Assembly: GCF_014652695.1 (NCBI RefSeq)
Contig: NZ_BMZH01000006.1
Span: forward strand, 120,588 to 184,587
DNA: 64,000 bases
From: Algimonas arctica
GTDB taxonomy: Bacteria; Pseudomonadota; Alphaproteobacteria; Caulobacterales; Maricaulaceae
Direction: 5' to 3'
The position numbers were made by a program, and so were the translations under genes. Positions 8,373-16,388 of the stretch are shown in pieces; the stretch's first letter is position 1, and every line of letters begins with the position of its first letter. The notes under the pieces are model-generated. The model was not told the DNA's origin. It worked only from the letters and a program-made list of their open reading frames with translations, and did not search any database.

Positions 8373-9665
8373 ATGCGCGTTCTCGTTCTGGGTGCCTACG
8401 GTCTTATTGGCCTGCCAATCTCGCAGCGTCTCATACGTGAGGGTCATGCGGTGACGGGGCTCGCGCGCTCTCTTGAGAGGGGGCGCGCCTTACTGCCAGA
8501 CGCCGAATGGATTGGTGCCGACCTCGCGGCCCTGACGCAACCCTCCGCATGGCACAGCCATCTCGATAAAATTGACGTCGTTGTAAATGCATCTGGGGTC
8601 CTTCAAGCTGGGTTAGGCAACCGCGTTGGGATCACGCAGCATGACGCAATCGTCGCGTTGATCGCCGCGTGTGAGCAAAAAGGCGTGTCTCGGTTTGTGC
8701 AAATATCCGCGCCCGGCGTGACGCGAACAGACCGAACGGAATTTTTCCGCAGCAAAGCGTTCGCGGATGACGCGTTGAAAGCCTCATCCCTTGATTGGGT
8801 CGTACTTCGACCGGGGTTAGTTCTGTCCCCACAAAGCTACGGCGGGACGGGGCTGTTGCGTATGTTGGCCGCGATGCCGTGGGTGCAGCCTGTCTTTCTT
8901 GCGGAAGCCCCGATTCAAACCGTCTATGTGGATGACGTGGCTGAGGCCGTTTTAATGTCGGTCGTCGGAGACTTTGACGGGCAGGATATCGATCTCGTGG
9001 AAATCGAGAGCCATACGCTGCTCGACATCACCCTTCAGGTGAGGCGCTGGCTCGGATTTGCGCCGCCAAAGTTTATTTGGCGCGTTCCGGCCTTTCTGGG
9101 AAGCAGTGTCGCCAAACTTGCCGACGTGGCGGGATGGCTGGGGTGGCAGTCCGCCTTGCGGTCCACTGCCTTGAGCGTGCTCAAAGACGGGGTCCGGGGC
9201 GATACAACGGCTTGGACGAAATTGCGGGGAAAGCCGCCGTCATCCCTGCAAGAAACATTACGCGCCTTGCCCTCCTCACGACAGGAACGCGTGTCGGCGC
9301 GTGCGGCGCTCGTCTACCCTGTCATGGTCATCACACTGTCTTTGTTTTGGCTGGTTTCGGGGGTGATCGGGTTGATCCATAAAGCCGCCGCATCGGCCAC
9401 ACTGGCGGATGCCCTGCCAGCGCCCGTGGTGGCCTTGGCTGTGATTGGCGGGGCGATAGCGGATATTCTGGTCGGCGCGTTAATTGCCTTTCGCCCAACG
9501 CTGCGGCGGGGCTGTTTGGCGAGCGTGCTGCTGGCAGGGGGGTATCTCTTGGGCAGTGCGGTCCTAACGTCGCATTTATGGGCTGATCCGCTAGGGCCGA
9601 TGGTCAAAGTCTTTCCCGCGCTTGCGCTGGCGCTGGGCGTGCTCGCCCTCTCCGAGGACCGATAG
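8373..9665 (+). CDS. NAD(P)-binding SDR fused to a DoxX-like membrane domain
   Basis: A 430-residue two-part protein. Residues 1-290 are an atypical short-chain dehydrogenase/epimerase fold: dinucleotide-binding VLGAYGLIGLPISQRL at the N-terminus, then VVNASGVLQAG and RFVQISAPG. Residues 305-430 hold four hydrophobic helices resembling the DoxX-like family. Such SDR-DoxX fusions are a recognised architecture and are often followed by a DUF2269 gene, as here (2 bases downstream). The protein is expected to sit at the inner membrane with the SDR domain in the cytosol. The substrate is unknown. Confidence 0.85.
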   Translation: MRVLVLGAYGLIGLPISQRLIREGHAVTGLARSLERGRALLPDAEWIGADLAALTQPSAWHSHLDKIDVVVNASGVLQAGLGNRVGITQHDAIVALIAACEQKGVSRFVQISAPGVTRTDRTEFFRSKAFADDALKASSLDWVVLRPGLVLSPQSYGGTGLLRMLAAMPWVQPVFLAEAPIQTVYVDDVAEAVLMSVVGDFDGQDIDLVEIESHTLLDITLQVRRWLGFAPPKFIWRVPAFLGSSVAKLADVAGWLGWQSALRSTALSVLKDGVRGDTTAWTKLRGKPPSSLQETLRALPSSRQERVSARAALVYPVMVITLSLFWLVSGVIGLIHKAAASATLADALPAPVVALAVIGGAIADILVGALIAFRPTLRRGCLASVLLAGGYLLGSAVLTSHLWADPLGPMVKVFPALALALGVLALSEDR

Positions 9666-9667
9666 CT

Positions 9668-10135
9668 ATGATAGAGCTGGTCCGATGGATCCACATCTTA
9701 GGCGCGACCGTTCTCTTGGGGACGGGCGCTGGGATCGCGTTTTTTATGGTCATGGCGCACCGAACGAAAGACCCTGTTCTCATCGCGCATACAGCCGGAA
9801 TTGTGGTGATCGCTGACTGGGTTTTTACGGCCAGTGCGGTTGTTCTGCAGCCCATAACAGGTCTCTGGTTGGCCAGTCTTCTTGGCTGGCCCCTCTCAGA
9901 ACCTTGGATCCTGCTCTCAATTGGGCTTTATGTCTTCACAGGATTGTTCTGGGTGCCTGTCATTTGGATTCAGAAACGGCTGCGCGATTTAGCACGACAG
10001 GCGGCCCAGGAGCGTGTCGCCTTACCCGCGCAATATTACCGTCTGTTCCGCCTCTGGTTTGTCAGCGGGTTCCCCGCCTTCTTCGCGGTGATCGGCATCC
10101 TATGGCTGATGGTGAGCCGCCCGACATTTGGCTAA
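9668..10135 (+). CDS. DUF2269 family integral membrane protein
   Basis: A 155-residue protein with four hydrophobic segments and the family features RWIHILGATVLLGTGAG at the N-terminus, a central ASAVVLQPITGLWL and ILWLMVSRP at the C-terminus. It begins 2 bases after the SDR-DoxX gene and is almost certainly co-transcribed and functionally linked. The buried His near residue 9 and the polar residues in the helices hint at a cofactor or ion-binding role, which is inference only. Confidence 0.85.
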   Translation: MIELVRWIHILGATVLLGTGAGIAFFMVMAHRTKDPVLIAHTAGIVVIADWVFTASAVVLQPITGLWLASLLGWPLSEPWILLSIGLYVFTGLFWVPVIWIQKRLRDLARQAAQERVALPAQYYRLFRLWFVSGFPAFFAVIGILWLMVSRPTFG

Positions 10136-10141
10136 AACGCC

Positions 10142-10603
10142 TTACCCCGCTGTCTCGCGCGCGACGGCGCGGAGCATATCGGCGATTGTGTCTAGCCTAG
10201 CGTCTTGCCCCTCAATTCGGTGCTGCGCGGCGAGGGCTTTGATATTGGTATAGCTAACGGCTGTGCGTCCGGCTTCGTCGGTATAGATCAGAATTTTGAG
10301 CGGCAGGTCCAGGCCCATTTGTGGGGCGGCTTGTATAAGGGGGGTGCCGCCTTTGGGGTTGCCAAAGATGAAGAGCTTGGATTGTCCAATGTCGCGGCCG
10401 ACGAGGGTCGCCCCGGCGCTGTGGTCGATAATCGTGAATAGGGTCAGGTCGCGCGCGCCAATGGCTTCGCGCAGGCGAGTTTCGGCGGCGACGAAACTAT
10501 CGGATACCGTCACCGTTTTATGATCCGGCGGCGGCGGCGGTGGAGCGCTCGCACAGGCGGAGAGCGAGAGGAGCGCGGCTGAGGCGATAAGCAAATGTTT
10601 CAC
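10142..10603 (-). CDS. DUF302 domain lipoprotein
   Basis: A 153-residue product when started at GTG 10603, giving VKHLLIASAALLSLSACASA with a lipobox LSAC. The ATG-started frame reaching 10714 would overlap the neighbouring methyltransferase gene and bury the signal peptide, so the GTG start is preferred. The mature part after a proline spacer is a DUF302 domain (AETRLREAIGARDLTLFTIIDHSAGA, FGNPKGGTPLIQAAPQMGLDLP). It is predicted to be a periplasm-facing lipoprotein. The function of DUF302 is not established. It lies 73 bases downstream of the MddA-like gene in the same direction. Confidence 0.82.
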   Translation of the reverse strand: MKHLLIASAALLSLSACASAPPPPPPDHKTVTVSDSFVAAETRLREAIGARDLTLFTIIDHSAGATLVGRDIGQSKLFIFGNPKGGTPLIQAAPQMGLDLPLKILIYTDEAGRTAVSYTNIKALAAQHRIEGQDARLDTIADMLRAVARETAG

Positions 10604-10676
10604 GCCATAGGAATGACTGAAAGCGATGTTTTGTTCCAGTCTAAAAGTCTTGTCGCCGATCAGTGTGCGATCAAGT

Positions 10677-11405
10677 TCAATTCGCCCCGAACTTCGGAAA
10701 TAGTTTACCGGCACTGCGACGGTAACTTAAGTAAGCTTCGCCATGTTCTTTGATCAAGTCCCGTTCTTCAAACCATAAGCCAATGAAGATGTAGACGGTG
10801 AAGCCAATGCTGAGGCCAATCTGCGTCATCGACATTGAGGGCGTGGCCCAGACGCCAATAAGGACGCCTGTTTGTATGGGGTGACGGATATATTTATACA
10901 TGGCGCGTTTGACGAAGCGCAGAGGCGGAAGCGGTTGGTTTTTAAAATTTAAGAAGACCTGTCTGAGGCCGAAAAGATCAAAGTGGTTAATTGCAAAGGT
11001 TGCGGCCAATAAAAATGCCCAACCAAAAATAAAGATTGCCCAGAGACTATAAACTGCGAGCGTGGCCTCTATGTCCCACACCATCCCTGTCGCGTTTAAC
11101 CAAAAACCGATCAGGCCGATGCTGGTTACTCCGGCAACCAGAACGTAGGTGGATCGCTCAGCTGACGCAGGGATAACCCGCGTGAAGATGGTTTTAAAAC
11201 CGGGTCGCGCCATAACCGTATGGATAAACCCCCATAGGGACACGAGAACGAGGTTCCATACGATTGGGTTTATCGCAACAACGGGGTCACTTAAGAAAAA
11301 TCCGTAAGGGATAAAGCCCGCGAGCGCTGCGATAATGCAGAGGAGGCCAGCAACGCCGATGAAATAGGCGGCGACTCCATAAAAGAGTATAAGAAATTTT
11401 GACAT
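10677..11405 (-). CDS. Integral membrane methyltransferase, MddA/NnrU-like
   Basis: A 242-residue protein (start MSKFLILFYGV at 11405) with about six membrane helices. The features INHFDLFGLRQV, YKYIRHPIQTG, FEERDLIKEHGEAY and LSYRRSAGKLFP are those of the isoprenylcysteine methyltransferase-like superfamily. The combination of an internal MARPGFK, ERSTYVL and the FDLFGLRQV motif is most like methanethiol S-methyltransferase MddA, which makes dimethyl sulfide from methanethiol with SAM. This assignment is by recalled motifs only. NnrU or another phospholipid/isoprenoid methyltransferase is the alternative. Confidence 0.75.
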   Translation of the reverse strand: MSKFLILFYGVAAYFIGVAGLLCIIAALAGFIPYGFFLSDPVVAINPIVWNLVLVSLWGFIHTVMARPGFKTIFTRVIPASAERSTYVLVAGVTSIGLIGFWLNATGMVWDIEATLAVYSLWAIFIFGWAFLLAATFAINHFDLFGLRQVFLNFKNQPLPPLRFVKRAMYKYIRHPIQTGVLIGVWATPSMSMTQIGLSIGFTVYIFIGLWFEERDLIKEHGEAYLSYRRSAGKLFPKFGAN

Positions 11406-11538
11406 TGCCCCCCCCCGAGTTCGACCGAGCATTTCTGCCGGATCGAAGGAAAATGTAGCGGAGGCATTAGGCGCCGTCAACTAACTGGAGGGTGCAGTCA
11501 TGTGTGGGGGATTAAAGGCCGCAAAGGGCCCATCTCAC

Positions 11539-12147
11539 TTATACCACAATAGAGAAGAGCCAGCCGAACAGACCGAGCGAAACGCTGAGCGCGATTAACA
11601 TCAACACGCCGTCGCGCGCGATTAGCGCGAGCCCCATGAGCCCAAGGATCGCCGCCGCAGGCACAACACCGAACGGGATTAGGCCAAGCGGCACCATGGC
11701 CGTGGAGAGTAGGATTGCAACCAGCGCGGTGAGCACCAGCATCACGCCTTCGGTCGCCCATGGGAGACGAGGACTAATGACATTATCGATTTTGGCCAAC
11801 CACGGCGAGACTTTGGCATGAACGGTCGAGACTCGGGCGTAAGGGACGCGGACCTTGGCTAAGATATTCGGCACCCACGGATAGGGACGGCGGGCCAAGA
11901 GTTGAACGGCAAAGGCAATGTTGATCAACCCAAAGGCGGCAGGCAGGCCCGGAATAATGCCCAGCGGTGTCATTAAAAAGAGGCCGCAGAGGACCATAAC
12001 GGGACCAAAAGCTCGGTGGCCCATCGAGACGATGATATCGCGTAGATTGCTGTCGGCCCCATCCATTTCGCTCAACACATGGGCGAGCACGCCTTGTAAG
12101 GGGGCGTCTTCCAAGGGCGTGTCTATTTTTTCGGCGGGGTCCGTCAT
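11539..12147 (-). CDS. ExoD family membrane protein
   Basis: A 202-residue ExoD-family (exopolysaccharide synthesis) protein with four to five hydrophobic helices. Family features include DAPLQGVLAHVLSE near the N-terminus, FGPVMVLCGLFLMTPLGIIPGLP, and PRLPWATEGVMLVLTAL. ExoD homologues affect exopolysaccharide output and alkaline tolerance in rhizobia, but the molecular role is unclear. It is divergent from the LysE gene, with 57 bases between starts. Confidence 0.85.
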   Translation of the reverse strand: MTDPAEKIDTPLEDAPLQGVLAHVLSEMDGADSNLRDIIVSMGHRAFGPVMVLCGLFLMTPLGIIPGLPAAFGLINIAFAVQLLARRPYPWVPNILAKVRVPYARVSTVHAKVSPWLAKIDNVISPRLPWATEGVMLVLTALVAILLSTAMVPLGLIPFGVVPAAAILGLMGLALIARDGVLMLIALSVSLGLFGWLFSIVV

Positions 12148-12204
12148 AGCGGTGACAGATAGGGCGCGCGCTGTTAGGGCGCTAGCGCTAATCGCAATCG
12201 CGAC

Positions 12205-12831
12205 ATGGAGAGTTTTGCGTTGGAATTCGATGTTTGGTTGAAGCTCGTCGTTTTATTCGGCGCCGGCGGGCTTACGCCCGGACCGGCCGTCATGTTGGTG
12301 ATGGCCAGTTCGTTTCGTTACGGGTTCCGCCCGGCCATGCTGGCGGCGTTCGGGATTGCGACGGCGAATGTGTTGTGGTTGATTTTGGCCGCGACCGGGA
12401 CGGGCGCATTGCTGGAAACTTTTCCGGCCGTGACCTTTGCGCTGAAAATGCTGGGTTTAATCGTTATTGTTTACCTGGCGGGGTCCGTCGCCTTTGGGCC
12501 TGCGCCGGATATGAGTATCGGGAGCGCGGATGCCCCGAAACGCTCGTTACTCTATGCCAAAGGTATTGGCCTTCAGATCAGCAGCCCGATGCCGCTGGTC
12601 TATTTCGGCTTGCTCCTGCCTGTTTTCTTTGATGCCGACAAACCGATGGTCCCGCAGTTTTTGATCATGCTAGCGACAGTGACGGTGACGGAAATCTGCG
12701 GGCTGGCCGTCTATGCCGGGTTCGCGCGCTGGATCCGTGAGAAGTTGCAAAATGCGACCGCAGCGCGGGTGTTCAACTGGATCATTGCGGTGGTGATGAC
12801 GGTTAGCGGCGTATGGGCCATTCTCGCCTGA
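12205..12831 (+). CDS. LysE/RhtB family amino-acid exporter
   Basis: A 208-residue inner-membrane exporter with about six helices. The conserved GLTPGPAVMLVMASSFRYG lies near residues 20-40, the G-rich second helix region follows, and SPMPLVYFGLLLPVF marks the centre. Members export amino acids, homoserine lactones or similar small molecules. The substrate cannot be predicted. It is followed by a terminator that belongs to the convergent ahpCD operon. Confidence 0.88.
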   Translation: MESFALEFDVWLKLVVLFGAGGLTPGPAVMLVMASSFRYGFRPAMLAAFGIATANVLWLILAATGTGALLETFPAVTFALKMLGLIVIVYLAGSVAFGPAPDMSIGSADAPKRSLLYAKGIGLQISSPMPLVYFGLLLPVFFDADKPMVPQFLIMLATVTVTEICGLAVYAGFARWIREKLQNATAARVFNWIIAVVMTVSGVWAILA

Positions 12832-12882
12832 TAGCCGATAGACGGACAGAATTGACAGAAAGCTCGGCGAGCACGGCTTAAC

Positions 12883-12909
12883 AAAAAAGGCGCGCTCGAA
12901 ATCGCGCCT
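12883..12909 (-). terminator. Rho-independent terminator of ahpCD
   Basis: On the reverse strand, AGGCGCG and CGCGCCT form a 7-bp GC-rich stem with an 8-base loop, followed by TTTTTTG. It lies about 36 bases after the ahpD stop codon, in the correct orientation. Confidence 0.88.
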
Positions 12910-12944
12910 CATTTCGTTTGAATTAACGTCATTGGGACGTAAAT

Positions 12945-13472
12945 TTAGACGCTTTCAATTGCCAACGCTTGCGCCGCTGCGCTCAGGACTGCGCCAATAC
13001 GGATCGCTGTCTGCACACCGGCGGGTTTAACGCCGCCTTTGATGACTTCGGCGACATGCGCGTCCATACACATGCCGCAGCCATTGATCGCTGACACGGC
13101 CAAGCTCATCAGTTCGAAATCGACTTTGTCGATGCCGGGATTGCCGATCACATTCATGCGCAGATTGGCGGGCATTTTCGCATATTGGTTATCCGAGACG
13201 AGATGGGTGAAGCGGTAATAGATGTTGTTCATCGCCATAATGGTCGCGGCGGCTTTGGCCGCTTCGACAAGCGCGTCAGACGCCGTCACTTCTTCTGTGA
13301 TCGCGGTAATGACAGCGGCGTTTTTCGTCGCATAAGCTGACGCGAGCGCGACACCTGCCACTGCCTCTTTGGACAACCCGTCCATCCCGTCGGCCGCGAG
13401 AACGCGACCGAGGTTGAGCTTGATGTCCTTGGCATAATCCGGAAGGGCGGATTTAAGCTCTGACAGGGCCAT
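12945..13472 (-). CDS. ahpD: Alkyl hydroperoxide reductase AhpD (CxxC carboxymuconolactone-decarboxylase fold)
   Basis: A 175-residue AhpD, which reduces AhpC using a CxxC pair. The catalytic motif NGCGMCMDAH is at about residues 131-140, with the proton-relay His after the second Cys. The length fits the family. Its ATG overlaps the end of ahpC by one base, so the two form a coupled peroxide-reducing operon. An alphaproteobacterial ahpC-ahpD pair is normally OxyR-controlled; no oxyR gene is present here. Confidence 0.93.
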   Translation of the reverse strand: MALSELKSALPDYAKDIKLNLGRVLAADGMDGLSKEAVAGVALASAYATKNAAVITAITEEVTASDALVEAAKAAATIMAMNNIYYRFTHLVSDNQYAKMPANLRMNVIGNPGIDKVDFELMSLAVSAINGCGMCMDAHVAEVIKGGVKPAGVQTAIRIGAVLSAAAQALAIESV

Positions 13473-14035
13473 TATGCTGCTTTTTGTACGTCGATGACGT
13501 CGTCACCTTTGGACCAGTTACACGGGCACAATTCGTCAGTTTGCAACGCGTCCAGCACGCGCAAAACTTCGTGTGGGTTACGACCAACATTCAGGTCCGT
13601 GACATAGATGAAGCGCACAACGCCGTCCGGGTCCGCGATGAAGGTCGCGCGTTGGGCCACGCCCTCGGCTTCGTCGAGAATGCCAAGCGCTGTCGTCAGT
13701 TCACGCTTAATGTCGGCGAGCATAGGAATCGGCAGATCGCGCAACTCCTCTTGGTGCTTGCGCCAGTTCCAGTGGGTGAACTCGCTATCCGTGGAGGCGG
13801 TCAGCAGGACGGCATCGCGGTCTGCAAATTCTTCGTTCAAGTCGCCAAAAGCCGCGATTTCAGTGGGGCAAACGAAAGTGAAGTCTTTGGGATAAAAGAA
13901 CAATACCGTCCATTTACCAGCCAGATCAGCATTAGACACGGTGGTAAAAACATTGTTGATATTGATTTGGTCAAACGGTTTTCCGTCGACGGCGGTCAGA
14001 GAGAATTCGGGAAGTTTATCGCCGATTTTAATCAT
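13472..14035 (-). CDS. ahpC: Peroxiredoxin AhpC
   Basis: A 187-residue typical 2-Cys peroxiredoxin reducing hydrogen peroxide, organic hydroperoxides and peroxynitrite. The peroxidatic Cys is in DFTFVCPTEIAAF (about residue 50). The resolving region near residue 170 is LCPCNW, which has two cysteines. The start at 14035 gives a complete MIKIGDKLPEFSL N-terminus. It is the first gene of the ahpC-ahpD operon and is divergent from ppa with a 253-base spacer that should hold both promoters. Confidence 0.95.
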   Translation of the reverse strand: MIKIGDKLPEFSLTAVDGKPFDQININNVFTTVSNADLAGKWTVLFFYPKDFTFVCPTEIAAFGDLNEEFADRDAVLLTASTDSEFTHWNWRKHQEELRDLPIPMLADIKRELTTALGILDEAEGVAQRATFIADPDGVVRFIYVTDLNVGRNPHEVLRVLDALQTDELCPCNWSKGDDVIDVQKAA

Positions 14036-14288
14036 GGAATTTGTCTTTCTTTGACAAGGTGAGTCTATTTTAAAGCCTTTGAACGCTGATCATTCAGCGG
14101 TCACGGCGCGCCCCTAGACCCACTGAAACGGCTCGACCAATCGTTTGTTCCAATCGCTTTCATAGGTGCCGCCGAAGGGTCATGAATGGGACAGCGTGCA
14201 CAGTTAAGAGGCGTGAGTGGGGCTTGCGGATTACGCTGTCGGAGACTATGCGGCGCGCGCTAATACCTTTGATACGCAAAGAAATATT

Positions 14289-14813
14289 ATGAACCTGTCC
14301 GCCATTCCCGCTGGGGAAAATCCCCCGCACGATATTAATGTTGTGATCGAAGTCCCGCTGGGCGGGGAGCCGATTAAATATGAACTGGATAAAGCCAGCG
14401 GCGCGATGTTCGTTGACCGGTTTCTCTACACGTCGATGCGTTACCCATGCAATTATGGGTTCATCCCACACACGCTGTCCGATGACGGCGATCCGACGGA
14501 TGTTCTTGTTGTGGGTCAGCGCGCGCTCATGCCGGGCTGTGTGGTCCGGGCGCGCCCGGTTGGTGTCTTGTTGATGGAAGATGAGGCTGGGTTGGACGAG
14601 AAAATCGTCGCCGTGCCGCATCACAAATTGACGCGCTATTACGATCAAATTGAAACCTACCGCGACCTCCCGCAGGTGCTCCAAGACCGTATCCCGCACT
14701 TCTTCGCTCATTATAAAGATTTGGAGCCGGACAAATGGGTTAAAGTTCTGGGTTGGGGCGATATCGACAAAGCCCGGGAAATGATTAGCGCCGGCGTTGC
14801 CGCGTTTAAATAA
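14289..14813 (+). CDS. ppa: Inorganic pyrophosphatase
   Basis: A 174-residue family I soluble inorganic pyrophosphatase, which hydrolyses PPi to drive biosynthesis. It starts at ATG 14289 (MNLSAIPAGENPPHDINVVIE), although the frame is open upstream to 14217. Active-site features: EVPLGG and KYELDK, the signature DGDPTDVLV at about residues 66-74 with its Asp metal ligands, and HYKDLEPDKWVKV near the C-terminus. It is convergent with the downstream dehydratase-like gene, 3 bases away. Confidence 0.96.
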   Translation: MNLSAIPAGENPPHDINVVIEVPLGGEPIKYELDKASGAMFVDRFLYTSMRYPCNYGFIPHTLSDDGDPTDVLVVGQRALMPGCVVRARPVGVLLMEDEAGLDEKIVAVPHHKLTRYYDQIETYRDLPQVLQDRIPHFFAHYKDLEPDKWVKVLGWGDIDKAREMISAGVAAFK

Positions 14814-14816
14814 CCG

Positions 14817-16313
14817 CTATTCGCCCGCGTCTTTGGGGTCAGCCTCAATCCCCGCGAGCCGCTCAGCGAGGTCGATTTTTTTATCGACCTCCATACCGCG
14901 TAAGATTTGAATGCGTTGGGCTTGCGGACTCCCGGCGCCGTGCAATGACTCGGTTAGGTAGCCGACCGCGTTCCGGCCCAATGTCATGTTTTCGATTAAG
15001 CGAAGCATGCGGCGACGGTCCTCTACCGGACGATTGCTTCGCCCTTGCAGATATTTGTCGAGCAGGGGGCCTGTCTTTGGATTTTTGAAATCCGCATCAG
15101 ACGGCAGAGTGACCATCAGACCGCCCGCAAGATCTTGCGCCAATCGTGAAATTTCATACGGGTAACGCGTGACATTATGCTTGCAGACATTGGCTAGCAT
15201 GGAATCATTCATGAAAATTCCAGACTCAAGCTGGGTGGCCTCATGCGATGACGCGATGGCGCTGGAATAAATCGTCTCGTTCAAATGGGTCATCTCGACC
15301 AGCTTGTCTTTAATGTGACTGGCGTGATCCGCGCCATTCTGACGCGCGATTGATGCGGCCGCCCCGACCATCACATCGCCGAGCCCTGTTTTGCAAACAT
15401 AGGACGCGCGGTGATAGCTGGTGAAACGGGCGACCATCTCTTGCGCGAACTCATGCTCCCCATCCATCAATACATGCTCCCACGGGATGAAAACGTCATC
15501 GAAAACGACGAGAACTTCTTGGCCGCCGAAGCGCGCGTTGCCCGCATCAATATCACCGTCTTCCATTGCCCGCATGTCACAGCTCTGTCGGCCATAAATA
15601 TACGTGAGCCCCTCGGCGGTGAGCGGCACCATGCCGACAACGGCATAGTCCGTGTCGTCCTTTGTCATATTCATGGTCGGCATGACGCAGATGAAATGGC
15701 TGTTGAGCCCGCCGGTCATATGCGCTTTGGCCCCGCGCACATAGAGCCCCTCTGCGTCGCGTTTCACGACTCGCATAAAGAGGTCCGGGTCGGCTTGTTC
15801 GTGCGGGCGTTTGGACCGATCGCCTTTTGGGTCGGTCATGCCTGCGCCAATGACGATGTTACGGCGTTGAGCCTCGGCCATGAAACGCAAGTAACGCGCA
15901 TGATAGTGTGTGCCGTGTTTGGCATCGATGTCATAAGTGATGGAATGCAACACGCTGATCGTATCGAGTCCGGCGCAGCGTTGGAAACACGTCCCTGTTA
16001 ATTGTCCCATGCGGCGTTGCATCTTATTCTTGGCAACGAGATCAGCGGGGGAGCCAACAATATGCAAAAACCGGTTCACGGGCGCATCAATCAGATCGCT
16101 ATGCGCGGTCGCCAACTCCGGATCGGCGATGGCGAGGTCATAGCTCATCTTGAGCGCATTAATGCTCGGCCGGACGATGGGGTGATCGACAGGCTCAACG
16201 AGACGGTCCCCGAATAGATAGACATCCAGATCACGCCCCCGCAGGCTTTCGACATAATCGTCGCCCGTTTTGATGACCGGAATTCCGTCCCAGCTGGATG
16301 TGGCTGTGCGCAT
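14817..16313 (-). CDS. 4-hydroxybutyryl-CoA dehydratase-like enzyme (4-HPA hydroxylase family)
   Basis: A 498-residue protein of the 4-hydroxyphenylacetate 3-monooxygenase superfamily that resembles clostridial 4-hydroxybutyryl-CoA dehydratase along its whole length. Shared blocks include AMTDPKGDR, DPDLFMRVVKR, VRGAKAHMTGG, YGRQSCDMRAME, FGGQEVLVVFDDVFIP, VCKHNVTR(Y/F)PYEI and HGAGSPQAQRI. The four [4Fe-4S] ligands recalled for the clostridial enzyme appear as C109 and C113 (CFQRCAG), H301 and C307 (YHRASYVCK). The His-to-Cys spacing is one residue shorter. A GGGAG site precedes ATG 16313; an in-frame ATG at 16346 is less likely. It stands alone, without CoA-ligase, 4-hydroxybutyrate dehydrogenase or CoA-transferase genes. 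Confidence 0.82.
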   Translation of the reverse strand: MRTATSSWDGIPVIKTGDDYVESLRGRDLDVYLFGDRLVEPVDHPIVRPSINALKMSYDLAIADPELATAHSDLIDAPVNRFLHIVGSPADLVAKNKMQRRMGQLTGTCFQRCAGLDTISVLHSITYDIDAKHGTHYHARYLRFMAEAQRRNIVIGAGMTDPKGDRSKRPHEQADPDLFMRVVKRDAEGLYVRGAKAHMTGGLNSHFICVMPTMNMTKDDTDYAVVGMVPLTAEGLTYIYGRQSCDMRAMEDGDIDAGNARFGGQEVLVVFDDVFIPWEHVLMDGEHEFAQEMVARFTSYHRASYVCKTGLGDVMVGAAASIARQNGADHASHIKDKLVEMTHLNETIYSSAIASSHEATQLESGIFMNDSMLANVCKHNVTRYPYEISRLAQDLAGGLMVTLPSDADFKNPKTGPLLDKYLQGRSNRPVEDRRRMLRLIENMTLGRNAVGYLTESLHGAGSPQAQRIQILRGMEVDKKIDLAERLAGIEADPKDAGE

Positions 16314-16388
16314 GATCGTTCTCCCATTTACAGGAAGTCTTAGCACATTAGCGTCGTCCGCCGTCCTGAGTGGCTGGAATCAACACGC

